43,329 nucleotides of DNA, taken from assembly GCA_001603145.1 (NCBI GenBank), contig LVBI01000019.1, forward strand, positions 1-43,329, given 5' to 3'. The notes under the pieces were generated by a model. It made no database searches, was not told the DNA's origin, and was given only the letters and a program-made list of their open reading frames with translations. The position numbers and the translations under genes were made by a program. Below, one piece after another: positions 24,000-32,873 of the stretch. The stretch comes from Spirochaetales bacterium Spiro_07. GTDB lineage: Bacteria; Spirochaetota; Spirochaetia; Treponematales; Treponemataceae. How positions within the stretch are numbered: the stretch's first letter is position 1; the number at the start of each line of letters is the position of its first letter.

Positions 24000-24632
24000 A
24001 TGATTGAATATGTTGTTCCGTCTGAAATAGAGAAGAGAAGTTTTGAGATAATCGAAGCCGAGCTTAAGGCCAGGAACATAATTCTGCCGCAAGACGAAAA
24101 GCCGGTAACGATGCGCGTAATTCATGCAAGCGCCGATTTTGATTATGCTACGTCGATGCGCTATTCAGCTGATGCAGTGGCGGCCGCGCGCGGGTTGCTG
24201 GTTGCAGGCGCGGACATTGTGACAGACACGAACATGGCAAAAGCAGGAATCAGCAAAAAGACTTTGGAGCGCTTCGGCGGCGAGGTGCATTGCTTTATGG
24301 CAGACGAAGACGTTGCGGAAGAAGCTAAAAAGCGCAACATTACGCGCGCGGCGGTGAGCATGGAACGCGCTTCAAAGCTCGGCAAGCCAGTGATTTTTGC
24401 CATAGGAAACGCGCCGACTGCGCTTATTTCGCTTTACGAAATGATGGAGCAGGGCATTTTTACGCCACGCTTCGTAATCGGCGTGCCTGTTGGCTTTGTA
24501 AATGTTGAAGCCTCGAAAGAGCTTTTCCTTAATTCGGGCAAAGTGCCTTATATTATCAGCGCCGGCAGAAAGGGCGGAAGCTCAATTGCCGCCGCAATCT
24601 GCAATGCGCTGCTTTATGGGCTTAAAGCTTAG
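24000..24632 (+). CDS. cbiC: Cobalt-precorrin-8 methylmutase
   Basis: 210 aa from the ATG at 24000 (GAGG 6 nt upstream). Moves the methyl from C11 to C12 to give cobyrinic acid. Family motifs: EIEKRSFEIIEAEL near the start, the catalytic His H42 in VIHASADFDY, VTDTNMAKAGI, and IGNAPTALISLYEM, then GVPVGFVNVEASKE. First gene of the corrin-ring operon. Confidence 0.95.
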   Translation: MIEYVVPSEIEKRSFEIIEAELKARNIILPQDEKPVTMRVIHASADFDYATSMRYSADAVAAARGLLVAGADIVTDTNMAKAGISKKTLERFGGEVHCFMADEDVAEEAKKRNITRAAVSMERASKLGKPVIFAIGNAPTALISLYEMMEQGIFTPRFVIGVPVGFVNVEASKELFLNSGKVPYIISAGRKGGSSIAAAICNALLYGLKA

Positions 24633-24640
24633 AGGTGAAG

Positions 24641-25756
24641 ATGAGATTCGGATTTACGACAGGCAGCTGTGCGGCCGCCGCTTCAAAAGCCGGCGCGTTC
24701 ATGCTTCTCACAGGCAAGATAAAGCGCTCAATCAAGATTGAAACCCCGAAAGGCATAACTTTTGACGCAGAGATTGTCGACATCGTGCGCGCTGAAAATT
24801 CAGTTTCTTGCGCTGTCATCAAAGACGGCGGCGACGACCCTGATGTGACGACCGGCGCACACGTAGTTTCAGCTGTAAGTTTTTTGCCCGAAACAGACGG
24901 AAAGCCTTATGTAAAGATAAAAGGCGGCTTGGGTGTCGGAAAAGTTACAAAGCCCGGGCTTGACCAGCCTGTAGGCGAAGCCGCCATCAATCACGTTCCG
25001 CGCGGAATGATTGAAAAAGAAGTGCTTGAAGTCTGCAACGTTTGCGATTTTCACGGCGGAATCTTAATCGAAATTTCTGTGCCGGAAGGTGTTTTGCTTG
25101 CTTCAAAGACTTTCAACCCACGGCTCGGCATAGAAGGCGGCATCTCAATTCTGGGCACAAGCGGCATTGTTGAGCCGATGAGCAGCCAGGCTTTGCTCGA
25201 CACAATCCGCGTTGAGCTGAATCAAAAAAAGGCGCTCGGCTATAAGGCTGTGGCAGTTACACCCGGCAATTACGGCCAGGAATTCATGCTGAAAACTTTC
25301 GGCTATGACTTAGACCGCAGCGTTAAATGCTCAAACTTTATCGGCGATACAATCGACATGGCGGCGGAACTCGGCTTTGATAAGCTGCTGCTTACGGGGC
25401 ACATCGGCAAGCTTGTCAAAGTTTCAGGTGGAATGATGAACACGCACTCAAAAGAGGGCGACTGCCGTATGGAGCTGCTCGCCGCTGCCGCCGTAAAAGC
25501 CGGATGCAGCTTGAGCACAATAAAAAACGTACTCGATTGCGCCGTAACCGAGGAGGCGCTTGCGCATATAAAAAGCGAAAACAAACTTGAGCAAGTTATG
25601 CAATATATAATAGAAAGAATCATGTTTTTTTTAGAAAAGCGCGGCGGCGGAAAGCTCGAAATCGGCTGCATGGTTTATTGCAACCAGTTCGGGCTGCTCG
25701 CAAAAAGCACAAATGCAGACAGTTTGCTTGAACAATGCAAAAAAGAGGAGAGCTAG
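24641..25756 (+). CDS. cbiD: Cobalt-precorrin-5B C1-methyltransferase
   Basis: 371 aa; the ATG at 24641 has GAGG 5 nt upstream (an in-frame GTG at 24635 is too close to the site). Methylates C1 with S-adenosylmethionine in the anaerobic route. CbiD features: FGFTTGSCAAAASKA at the N-terminus, KDGGDDPDVTTGAHV, GTSGIVEPMSSQAL and LLTGHIGKLVKVSGGMMNTHS (motif shown split: GHIGKL and MMNTHS). CbiD is specific to the oxygen-independent pathway. Confidence 0.95.
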   Translation: MRFGFTTGSCAAAASKAGAFMLLTGKIKRSIKIETPKGITFDAEIVDIVRAENSVSCAVIKDGGDDPDVTTGAHVVSAVSFLPETDGKPYVKIKGGLGVGKVTKPGLDQPVGEAAINHVPRGMIEKEVLEVCNVCDFHGGILIEISVPEGVLLASKTFNPRLGIEGGISILGTSGIVEPMSSQALLDTIRVELNQKKALGYKAVAVTPGNYGQEFMLKTFGYDLDRSVKCSNFIGDTIDMAAELGFDKLLLTGHIGKLVKVSGGMMNTHSKEGDCRMELLAAAAVKAGCSLSTIKNVLDCAVTEEALAHIKSENKLEQVMQYIIERIMFFLEKRGGGKLEIGCMVYCNQFGLLAKSTNADSLLEQCKKEES

Positions 25757-25757
25757 A

Positions 25758-26519
25758 TTGGTCTATTTTGTTGGTGCAGGCTGCGGCGCGCCAGACTTGA
25801 TAACTGTGCGCGGCATGAAGCTGCTTGAAAAAGCTGATGTTATAATTTACGCCGGTTCGCTTGTGAACAAAGAGCTGCTCGGCTATGCAAAGCCCGAATG
25901 CCGCACTTACGACAGCGCATTTATGACGCTTGAAGAAGTGCTTGCAACGATAAGAGAGGCCGAAAGCCAGAAGCTTATGACCGTGCGGCTTCATACCGGC
26001 GACCCGAGCCTTTACGGTGCTATCCGCGAGCAGATTGATGAGCTTGAAAAGCTTGACATCAACTATCAGATTGTGCCGGGCGTGAGCGCGTGTTTTGGCG
26101 CGGCTTCAAGCCTTGGCCTTGAGTTTACGCTGCCGGAAGTTTCGCAGTCGCTTATAATTACAAGAATGGCCGGTAAGACAAGTGTGCCGGAAACCGAAAG
26201 CATTGAAAGCTTCGCGGCGCACAATGCTTCTATGGCGGTTTATCTTAGTGCCGGAATGATTGGCGAACTTTCGGCGCGGCTGATTGCGGGCGGCTATAAA
26301 CCTGAAACACCGGCTGCAATCGTCTATAAAGCAACGTGGCAAGACGAGCAAAAGTTTGTCTGCACCGTAAAGACTTTGCCCGACGTTGCGGCGCAGCACA
26401 ACATAAAAAAGACGGCCGTAATTTTGGTGGGTGACGCAATCAGCCATGCAAATTACGCAAAGTCTCGCCTTTATTCCGCAGATTTTGAAACTGAATTCAG
26501 AAAGGTCAAGAAAAGCTGA
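25758..26519 (+). CDS. cbiF: Cobalt-precorrin-4 C11-methyltransferase
   Basis: 253 aa from TTG at 25758 (GAGGAG 7 nt upstream); an upstream frame to 25713 overlaps cbiD and has no ribosome site. Tetrapyrrole methylase fold: YFVGAGCGAPDLITVRG, DVIIYAGSLV, HTGDPSLYGAI, VPGVSACFGAAS and the C-terminal VILVG. AGSL and HTGDPS are diagnostic for the C11 enzyme. One-base gap from the cbiD stop codon. Confidence 0.94.
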   Translation: MVYFVGAGCGAPDLITVRGMKLLEKADVIIYAGSLVNKELLGYAKPECRTYDSAFMTLEEVLATIREAESQKLMTVRLHTGDPSLYGAIREQIDELEKLDINYQIVPGVSACFGAASSLGLEFTLPEVSQSLIITRMAGKTSVPETESIESFAAHNASMAVYLSAGMIGELSARLIAGGYKPETPAAIVYKATWQDEQKFVCTVKTLPDVAAQHNIKKTAVILVGDAISHANYAKSRLYSADFETEFRKVKKS

Positions 26520-27560
26520 ATGATAATCTGTGCTTGTTTTTTTACGCAAAAAGGAAAATCTCTGCTTGATAAACTGAAAGCTGCGCTGCCTGAAATCACT
26601 TGGCTTGTGCGCAATTCAGACGAAAGTCTGAAAACATGGGCAGAATCTGCTTTCAAAAAGCGTCTGCCGTTGCTGTTCATCGGGGCGGCAGGCATTGCTG
26701 TGCGCACAATTGCAGATTTTGCTGACAACAAGCTGAACGACAGCCCTGTGCTTGTGGTTGACGAGCTTGGGCGGTTTGTCGTGCCGCTGCTTAGTGGTCA
26801 CATAGGCGGCGCAAACGACATTGCAGAGCTTATAGCCGGGCGTATCGGCGCGCAAAGCGTGATTACAACCGCTACAGACGTAGAAGCCGAATTTGCAGTC
26901 GATGTCTTTGCAAAAGATAACGGCCTGCGCATTATGAACAAAAGCGGAATTAAGCAGATTTCGGCCGCCGTGCTTGACGGCAAGGCTGTCACGCTCTGGG
27001 CAAGTCCCGCGATTCAGCTTTCAAAAGATGACGTGCCGCCTTGCATAAAGATTCTGTCTGAAAAGGCGCGGCCTGAATTTGCAGATATTCTGATTGAGCT
27101 GGAAGAAAACTGCGGCCAGTTGCAGGGCGCAAATCAAGCCAAGCACTGCAAGCTGCTGCTTGTTCCGCGCCTTTATTGCGCCGGAATGGGCTGCAAGAAA
27201 GGCAAGACTTTTGAGGAGCTTGACCAGTTTCTCGCTTCTAATTTTACGGAAATTGATTTTCTTTTTGCGCTTGCAAGCATCGACTTGAAAAAAGACGAGC
27301 TTGGGCTTATGACGCTTGCGCAATATCATCATGTTCCGTTTTTCACGTTTTCAGCGGAAGAATTAAAGCTTGCAGAGGGCAGCTTTTCAGAATCTGAGTT
27401 TGTCGAAAAAACGACGGGTGTTTCAAATGTCTGCGAAAGGGCGGCCATGCTTTGTGCCGGAAAAGGCGCGGAGCTTATAATGAAGAAAACAGCCGGAAAC
27501 GGCATGACGCTCGCCGTGGCAAAAAGAGCGCCTGTAATTTCAAAATGGAGGCACCGCTGA
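26520..27560 (+). CDS. cbiG: Cobalt-precorrin-5A hydrolase
   Basis: 346 aa, starting directly after the cbiF stop. Opens the delta-lactone and releases acetaldehyde during ring contraction. Domains: N-terminal (1-60), central (61-150) with GAAGIAVRTIA, VVDELGRFVVPLLSGHIGGAN and ITTATD, and a C-terminal CobE-like domain with GMGCKKGK, ASIDLKKDELGL and GVSNVCERAA. Full length, no fusion to cbiH although the two are adjacent. Confidence 0.94.
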   Translation: MIICACFFTQKGKSLLDKLKAALPEITWLVRNSDESLKTWAESAFKKRLPLLFIGAAGIAVRTIADFADNKLNDSPVLVVDELGRFVVPLLSGHIGGANDIAELIAGRIGAQSVITTATDVEAEFAVDVFAKDNGLRIMNKSGIKQISAAVLDGKAVTLWASPAIQLSKDDVPPCIKILSEKARPEFADILIELEENCGQLQGANQAKHCKLLLVPRLYCAGMGCKKGKTFEELDQFLASNFTEIDFLFALASIDLKKDELGLMTLAQYHHVPFFTFSAEELKLAEGSFSESEFVEKTTGVSNVCERAAMLCAGKGAELIMKKTAGNGMTLAVAKRAPVISKWRHR

Positions 27561-27563
27561 ATA

Positions 27564-28319
27564 ATGAGAAATACTATTTATATAGTGGGAATCGGGCCGG
27601 GTAAAACAGAGAAAATGACTGTTGAGGCGCACCAGATTTTGCAGCAGTGCGATGTGATTGTCGGATATTCAGTTTACATAGAGCTTTTGAAGCCGCATTT
27701 TTCAGATAAAGAATTTCTTTCAACACCGATGACGCGCGAAGTTGAGCGCTGCAAACTCTGCTTTGAACAGGCGTTGCAAGGCAAAAAAATCGCGCTTGTC
27801 TGCAGCGGCGATGCCGGCGTTTACGGCATGGCTTCTTTGATGTTTGAGCTTAAGCAGGCTGAAAAGCAGCAAGCCGCGCAATATGCCGGGATTGAGCTTT
27901 GCGTAATTGCGGGCGTAACGGCGGCAAACAGCGGTGCGGCTTTGCTCGGTGCGCCGCTAAGCAACGATTATTGCGTTATAAGCTTGAGCGATGTGATGAC
28001 GCCGTGGCAGATAATCGAAAAGCGGCTTGCTTGCGCCGTCAAAGGCGATTTTGCAATTGCTATTTACAACCCGTCTAGCCGCACACGCAAAGACCATCTT
28101 AAAAGAGCGTGCAGCATAATGCTAGAAGCCGGTGCTTCTCCAAACCTGCCTTGCGGTTATGTTGAGAACATCGGAAGAGACGGCACGGCGGTTCATATTT
28201 GCACGCTTGCCGAGCTTGCAGAAAGGCAGGTGAACATGTTCACCACAGTCTTTGTGGGCAATTCTCAGACTTTTGTCTTTGACGGCAAGCTTGTAACAAG
28301 GCGCGGGTACTCAATATGA
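27564..28319 (+). CDS. cbiH: Cobalt-precorrin-3 C17-methyltransferase
   Basis: 251 aa, ATG 4 nt after cbiG, GGAGG about 13 nt upstream. Tetrapyrrole methylase: IYIVGIGPGKTEKMT, DVIVGYSVYIELL, CSGDAGVYGMASL, VIAGVTAANSGAALLGAPL, ISLSDVMTPWQIIEKRL. Catalyses C17 methylation with ring contraction in the anaerobic pathway. CSGDAG(V/I)YGMA is typical of CbiH/CobJ. Confidence 0.95.
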   Translation: MRNTIYIVGIGPGKTEKMTVEAHQILQQCDVIVGYSVYIELLKPHFSDKEFLSTPMTREVERCKLCFEQALQGKKIALVCSGDAGVYGMASLMFELKQAEKQQAAQYAGIELCVIAGVTAANSGAALLGAPLSNDYCVISLSDVMTPWQIIEKRLACAVKGDFAIAIYNPSSRTRKDHLKRACSIMLEAGASPNLPCGYVENIGRDGTAVHICTLAELAERQVNMFTTVFVGNSQTFVFDGKLVTRRGYSI

Positions 28320-29815
28320 AGAGAATTCTCGTGTTCGGCGGAACGACCGAAGGGCGGCAGACAGCCGAAATGCTTGCTGAAAATCAGATTGAATGTGATG
28401 TGTGCGTCGCAACAGAATACGGCGAAGAACTGCTCGAAGAATCGCGGTTTATCAACGTAAAGCAGGGCAGGCTTGCTGAACCGGCCATGAAAGAACTGCT
28501 TGCAAAAGGCGGTTATGCCGCCGTTATTGACGCAACGCACCCTTTTGCCACTGCCGTTTCAAGGAACATCATGCAGTGCATGGCAGAAAGCAGCGCCATT
28601 CCGCTTTTCCGTTTTGAGCGCGAAATAAGCCATAAAGAAGACGGTTTCTGCACTTATTTTGATTCTGCCGCAAGCTGTGCAGAAAGCCTTAAAAGTACGG
28701 CCGGAAAAATAATGCTTACGACAGGCTCAAAAGACTTGCACACTTTCTGCCAAGACCATGAATTGCGGAAGCGTCTTGTGGCGCGTGTCTTGCCGTCTGA
28801 AGAAAGCATAAGGCTCTGCCACGAAGCGGGGCTTGAAGGCAGCCAGATTATCGCCATGCAAGGGCCTTTCTCTCAAAAAATGAACGAAGCCCAAATCGAA
28901 GATTTTCATGTTTCGGTGCTTGTTACCAAAGAAAGCGGCAAGACTGGCGGCGAAGACACAAAAATTGCCGCATGCCGCAGTCAAGCTGTCAAATGCTTTA
29001 TCATCAAAAAGCCAGAAAATCAAACTGCCGCCGCCGTGCCAGAAAACTATGCAGCAGTCAATTCGCTTAAAGTTTTGGCTGCAGCGCTTGAGCCGGTCTT
29101 GCTTAAGAAATTGCAAATTTCTTGCAAGCTCTGCATCACTTTAGCCGGCATCGGCATGGGCAGCACAGAAAGTATGACTTTGCAAGTGCAGAACGCGCTT
29201 TTGAAAGCTGATTATGTCTTTGGTGCGCCGCGCATGATAGAAAGCGTAAAGACCGGCGGCAAGAAATATGCGTATTATCTGGCAAAAGACATTGTGCCGC
29301 TTTTGCGCCAGATTCAGGCTGAAAAAGCTGGTGCGTGCAACGCCGTTGTGCTTTTTTCTGGCGACACAGGCTTTTTCAGCGGCGCAGAAAGCTTATGCCG
29401 CGGGCTTGAAGCTTCGGGCTTCGGCAATATCAGCATCCTTCCGGGTGTTTCGTCGCTTTCGTGCCTAGCTTCAAAATTCAAGATAAGCTGGCAGAATGTC
29501 AGCATCATCAGTATGCACGGCACGGCGCAAGACGAGTGGCTGCCCAAGCTTTGCGGTGCTGTGCGCAACAACGAAACAGTGTTCTTCATCACTTCCGGGG
29601 CGCAAGATGTAAGAAGCATCGCGGAGCAGGTCATGCTTTTGAAAAAGAATGACCCAAAAATTTCAGATTACATAGTACAATTAGGGTATCAGCTTTCTTA
29701 TAAAGACGAAAAAACGTGCAGCTTGAGCCTTGAAGAATGTCTGCAAGTTTCAGAAAAAGGGCTTTATTCAGGTTTTCTCGTTCCAAAACGTGAAAAGGAA
29801 AAACAAATTGAGTGA
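28316..29815 (+). CDS. Fusion: cobalt-precorrin-6A reductase (CbiJ) + precorrin-7 C5-methyltransferase (CbiE)
   Basis: 499 aa, overlapping cbiH by 4 nt. Residues 1-260 are CbiJ: ILVFGGTTEGRQTAEML, VIDATHPFATAVSRNI, FRFEREI, LTTGSKDL, RVLPSEES, GPFSQKMNEAQ and LVTKESGKTGG. Residues about 270-499 are CbiE: ITLAGIGMGSTESMTLQVQ, DYVFGAPRMIESV, LFSGDTGFFSGAESL, ILPGVSSLSCLASKF, ISMHG and FFITSGAQDVRSI. CbiJ reduces the ring with NADH/NADPH; CbiE methylates C5. CbiE is usually fused to CbiT, which is a separate gene here, so this pairing is less common. No internal stop. Confidence 0.92.
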   Translation: MKRILVFGGTTEGRQTAEMLAENQIECDVCVATEYGEELLEESRFINVKQGRLAEPAMKELLAKGGYAAVIDATHPFATAVSRNIMQCMAESSAIPLFRFEREISHKEDGFCTYFDSAASCAESLKSTAGKIMLTTGSKDLHTFCQDHELRKRLVARVLPSEESIRLCHEAGLEGSQIIAMQGPFSQKMNEAQIEDFHVSVLVTKESGKTGGEDTKIAACRSQAVKCFIIKKPENQTAAAVPENYAAVNSLKVLAAALEPVLLKKLQISCKLCITLAGIGMGSTESMTLQVQNALLKADYVFGAPRMIESVKTGGKKYAYYLAKDIVPLLRQIQAEKAGACNAVVLFSGDTGFFSGAESLCRGLEASGFGNISILPGVSSLSCLASKFKISWQNVSIISMHGTAQDEWLPKLCGAVRNNETVFFITSGAQDVRSIAEQVMLLKKNDPKISDYIVQLGYQLSYKDEKTCSLSLEECLQVSEKGLYSGFLVPKREKEKQIE

Positions 29816-30410
29816 CACCACGTTGACAAAAGTTATAACGCCAGGCATTTCAGATGATGAATTCATCCGTGGCGAAGTGCCGATGACCAAAGAAGAAGTA
29901 AGAAGCGTTTCGATTTGCAAGCTCAAGCTTTGCGCCGAATCTGTGCTGTATGATATTGGCAGCGGCACAGGCTCTGTTGCCGTTGAAGCGGCGCGCCTTT
30001 CAGACAAAATCAAAGTCTTTGCAGTTGAAGCAAAAGACGAAGCTGTTGAGCTTATCAAGCAAAACTGCGGAAAATTCAAGACTGAAAACGTGAGCGTGAT
30101 AAGCGGCTCTGCGCCAGAAATGCTTGAACCGCTGCCTGCGCCGACCCATGCGTTTATCGGCGGAACAAACGGCAAGCTCAAAGACATATTGCGGGCGCTT
30201 TATCGGGAAAACCCTGAAATGCGCATCGTGATGACGGCGGTCAGTCTTGAAACTGTTGCAGAAATGCAGTCAGTTTTGTCAGATTATCCTGTTACCGACG
30301 ATGAAATCGTTCAAGTCTCAATTGCAAAGGCGCGCAAAGCCGGAAGCCATCATCTGCTTTTTGCGAACAATCCTGTTTTTGTCTTTGCGTTTACGTTCAA
30401 GAAGGTGTAA
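29808..30410 (+). CDS. cbiT: Cobalt-precorrin-6B C15-methyltransferase (decarboxylating)
   Basis: 200 aa from TTG at 29808 (AAGGA 8 nt upstream), overlapping the cbiJ::cbiE stop by 8 nt. Class I SAM methyltransferase fold: GISDDEFIRGEVPMTKEEVR (CbiT-typical opening), DIGSGTGSVAVEAA with the SAM-binding GSGTG at 51-55, VFAVEAKDEA, then PTHAFIGGTNGKL. Methylates C15 and decarboxylates the C12 acetate. Confidence 0.94.
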   Translation: MSDTTLTKVITPGISDDEFIRGEVPMTKEEVRSVSICKLKLCAESVLYDIGSGTGSVAVEAARLSDKIKVFAVEAKDEAVELIKQNCGKFKTENVSVISGSAPEMLEPLPAPTHAFIGGTNGKLKDILRALYRENPEMRIVMTAVSLETVAEMQSVLSDYPVTDDEIVQVSIAKARKAGSHHLLFANNPVFVFAFTFKKV

Positions 30411-30412
30411 GC

Positions 30413-31828
30413 ATGAAATTGCAGAACAAGCCGCGCGTTGTGCTTGGCGCGCCAAGAAGCGGCAGCGGCAAGACGCTTGTTTCAATCGCGCTGATGCAAG
30501 CATTGACGGCGGCCGGCAAAAAAGTTTCAGCGTTCAAATGCGGGCCAGACTACATCGACCCGATGTTCCACAAAAAGATTTTGGGTGTGCCTTCAAGAAA
30601 CCTTGACCTTTTCTTCGCAGACGAAGAGCTTGTAAAGTCGCTGTTCGCAGATTCAGCCGCCGGCTCTGGCAACACTGATAATACCGAAATCTCGGTAATC
30701 GAAGGCGTAATGGGCTTGTATGACGGCATCGGCACAACAGATGAGGCTTCTGCCTACCATCTTGCGAGTGTGCTTGCCGCGCCCATTGTTCTGGTTGTTG
30801 ACTCAAAGGGAATGGGCAGGTCTTTGCTTGCGGAAATTGCCGGTTTTCTTGCGCTCGATAAAATGCACCTTATAAAAGGCGTGATTCTCAACAATATGAG
30901 CGCCGCTTTTTACCAAGCTGTAAAACCCGCAATCGAAACCGAGCTTGCTGTGCCTGTGCTCGGCTATTTTCCGTTTCAAAAAGACATCAAGATTGAAAGC
31001 CGCTATCTCGGGCTAAAGCTGCCCGATGAGATTGACGGCATAAAGCAGATGGTCAGCAAAGCCGCTGCCGAGCTTGCAAAGACTGTCGATTTAAAGCGCA
31101 TCGAAACAATTGCAGAAGAAGCGCCGCCGCTTGAGCATGAGCCTTTAGCGCCCCTGCTTCAAATTCCAGCTCGGCCGCAAAACCGTGTTCGCATAGCTTT
31201 GGCAAAAGACGAAGCTTTCTGCTTTTATTACGATGACAACATAAAGCTGCTTGAAAAGCTCGGTGCAGAAATCGTTGAGTTTTCGCCGCTGCATGACAAA
31301 GCTTTGCCGCAAAATGTTTCGGGTTTGATTTTAGGCGGCGGCTACCCAGAACAGTTTGCCGGAAAGCTTGCCGCAAATCAAAGCATGAAAGATTCTGTGC
31401 TTGCGGCCTTGAATGCGAGGCTGCCTTCAATTGCCGAATGCGGCGGCTTTATGTACTTACATGAATCGATTGAAACGCAAGACGGCAAGCTGCACAGCAT
31501 GGTTGGCGCAATAAAAGGCACTTGCCGCTTTATGAACAAGCTCGTCAGGTTCGGTTACATCTCAATCAGCGTGAACAGCGGTGACGAAACCGGCGGTTTC
31601 CTCGCAAAAGACCGAGCTATAAAAGCGCACGAGTTTCATTATTTTGACAGCACAGACAACGGCGCTAGCTGCACCGCGACAAAGCCGGGCGGCGCAAAAA
31701 GTTGGAACTGTGTGCATTGCGGCGAAAATCATTGGTGGGGCTTTCCGCATCTATATTTTCTTTCTGACGTGGAATTTGCAAAACGGTTTCTGGCGGCGTG
31801 CGCTTTAGCCGGAAAAAAGGAGCAGTAA
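30413..31828 (+). CDS. cbiA: Cobyrinate a,c-diamide synthase
   Basis: 471 aa, 2 nt after cbiT. Amidates the a and c side chains of cobyrinic acid with glutamine and ATP. N-terminal P-loop GAPRSGSGKT, FKCGPDYIDPMFH, SRNLDLFF, VIEGVMGLYDGI. C-terminal class I glutamine amidotransferase domain with GLILGGGYPEQFA, nucleophile C343 in IAECGGFMYL and the His-containing AHEFHYFD. Length normal (450-480). Confidence 0.96.
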   Translation: MKLQNKPRVVLGAPRSGSGKTLVSIALMQALTAAGKKVSAFKCGPDYIDPMFHKKILGVPSRNLDLFFADEELVKSLFADSAAGSGNTDNTEISVIEGVMGLYDGIGTTDEASAYHLASVLAAPIVLVVDSKGMGRSLLAEIAGFLALDKMHLIKGVILNNMSAAFYQAVKPAIETELAVPVLGYFPFQKDIKIESRYLGLKLPDEIDGIKQMVSKAAAELAKTVDLKRIETIAEEAPPLEHEPLAPLLQIPARPQNRVRIALAKDEAFCFYYDDNIKLLEKLGAEIVEFSPLHDKALPQNVSGLILGGGYPEQFAGKLAANQSMKDSVLAALNARLPSIAECGGFMYLHESIETQDGKLHSMVGAIKGTCRFMNKLVRFGYISISVNSGDETGGFLAKDRAIKAHEFHYFDSTDNGASCTATKPGGAKSWNCVHCGENHWWGFPHLYFLSDVEFAKRFLAACALAGKKEQ

Positions 31829-32811
31829 TGGCCGGAACATTGACAGGCATCGGTACAGGGCCGGGCGAGCCGGAGCTTATGACACTGAAAGCGGTTGAAA
31901 AAATCCGCGCGAGCGACATCGTGGTTTTGCCGAACAAAGACAAGCAAAAATGCATTGCATACGCCGTCGCCAAAAAGCTGCTTGACGAGCTTGAAGCGGC
32001 AGGGCAGGGCAAAAAATGCGTGTTCCTCGATTTTCCGATGATTCAAGATTCAGCCGCAATCAAACAGGCGCAGCAGAACGCCGCCGCAGAAATTTGCCGT
32101 TACCTTGATGAAGGGCTTAACGTCGCGTTTCTGACAATCGGCGATCCGGCAGTTTATTCCACTTTGATGCATGTTTTCGCCTTTGTTGAAGAGAAGGGCT
32201 ACAAGACAGAGATTGTCAGCGGAGTAACGTCTTTTTGCGCGGCGGCGGCCAGGCTCGGCATAACGCTTGCCGAACCAGACGAAGAGATTCACATAATTCC
32301 GGGCTCGTCTTCGCCAGAAGAAGCTTTTGCGCTAAAAGGCACGCTTGTCTTTATGAAGTCGGGCAGCCGCCTTGAGACGCTCAAGCAGTTCATCTTGAAG
32401 CAGAAAAACGAAAAGCACCTTGATTTTGACTTTTATGCGGTGTCAAACTGTGGCCTTGCAAATGAAGCTGTCTGCCGCGATGTTGAGCTTTTTGATGCCG
32501 GTTCGGGCTATATGACGGTCGTGATAATCAAAAACAGAAAGCAACCCGAAGAAAAGCATTACAAGTTCTTTCAGAACAGATTGTGCGAGATGTTTCCGTG
32601 CCACAAAGGCGAAGGCGCGCACGATGCTGAAAGCTTCAACTGCCTTTTTTGCTACTGCCCGCTCTACGCCATGGGCAAAAACTGCGGCGGCAACTTCTAC
32701 TACACCGAAAAAGGCGTAAAATCCTGCATCAACTGCTCGTTCCCGCACAAAAAAGAAAACTACGAGCTTATAAAGCAAAAGCTGAAATCGTTTTACCAAG
32801 ACAAGAATTAA
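31828..32811 (+). CDS. cbiL: Fusion: cobalt-factor II C20-methyltransferase (CbiL) + Cys-rich small domain
   Basis: 327 aa from the ATG at 31828 (TAATG junction with cbiA). Residues 1-235 are CbiL: GTLTGIGTGPGEPELMTLKA, SDIVVLPNKD, FLTIGDPAVYSTLMH, IVSGVTSFCAAAARLG and FMKS. Residues 245-327 carry a Cys-rich module: C253, C259, CLFCYCPLY, a further Cys in GKNCGG, and C300/C303 in SCINCSFPH. This matches the pattern of the Cysteine-rich small domain (a probable metal-binding module found in archaea and anaerobes, often near cobalamin genes). It may bind Zn, Co or an Fe-S cluster. Last gene of the operon, though it acts first in the route. Confidence 0.93.
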   Translation: MAGTLTGIGTGPGEPELMTLKAVEKIRASDIVVLPNKDKQKCIAYAVAKKLLDELEAAGQGKKCVFLDFPMIQDSAAIKQAQQNAAAEICRYLDEGLNVAFLTIGDPAVYSTLMHVFAFVEEKGYKTEIVSGVTSFCAAAARLGITLAEPDEEIHIIPGSSSPEEAFALKGTLVFMKSGSRLETLKQFILKQKNEKHLDFDFYAVSNCGLANEAVCRDVELFDAGSGYMTVVIIKNRKQPEEKHYKFFQNRLCEMFPCHKGEGAHDAESFNCLFCYCPLYAMGKNCGGNFYYTEKGVKSCINCSFPHKKENYELIKQKLKSFYQDKN

Positions 32812-32847
32812 TGTCTCATTTTGGTTTCCTTGTTGCCTTTAAGATTC

Positions 32848-32853
32848 TATAAT
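32848..32853 (+). promoter_or_regulatory. -10 box before a small gene
   Basis: Perfect TATAAT followed by AAGGAAG (32859-32865); no good -35 at the right distance. Confidence 0.4.
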
Positions 32854-32873
32854 AGACAAAAGGAAGCTGAATA

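Noticed and set aside
24635-24641. GTG start for cbiD
   Set aside because: It overlaps the ribosome site itself; the ATG 6 nt later has correct spacing.
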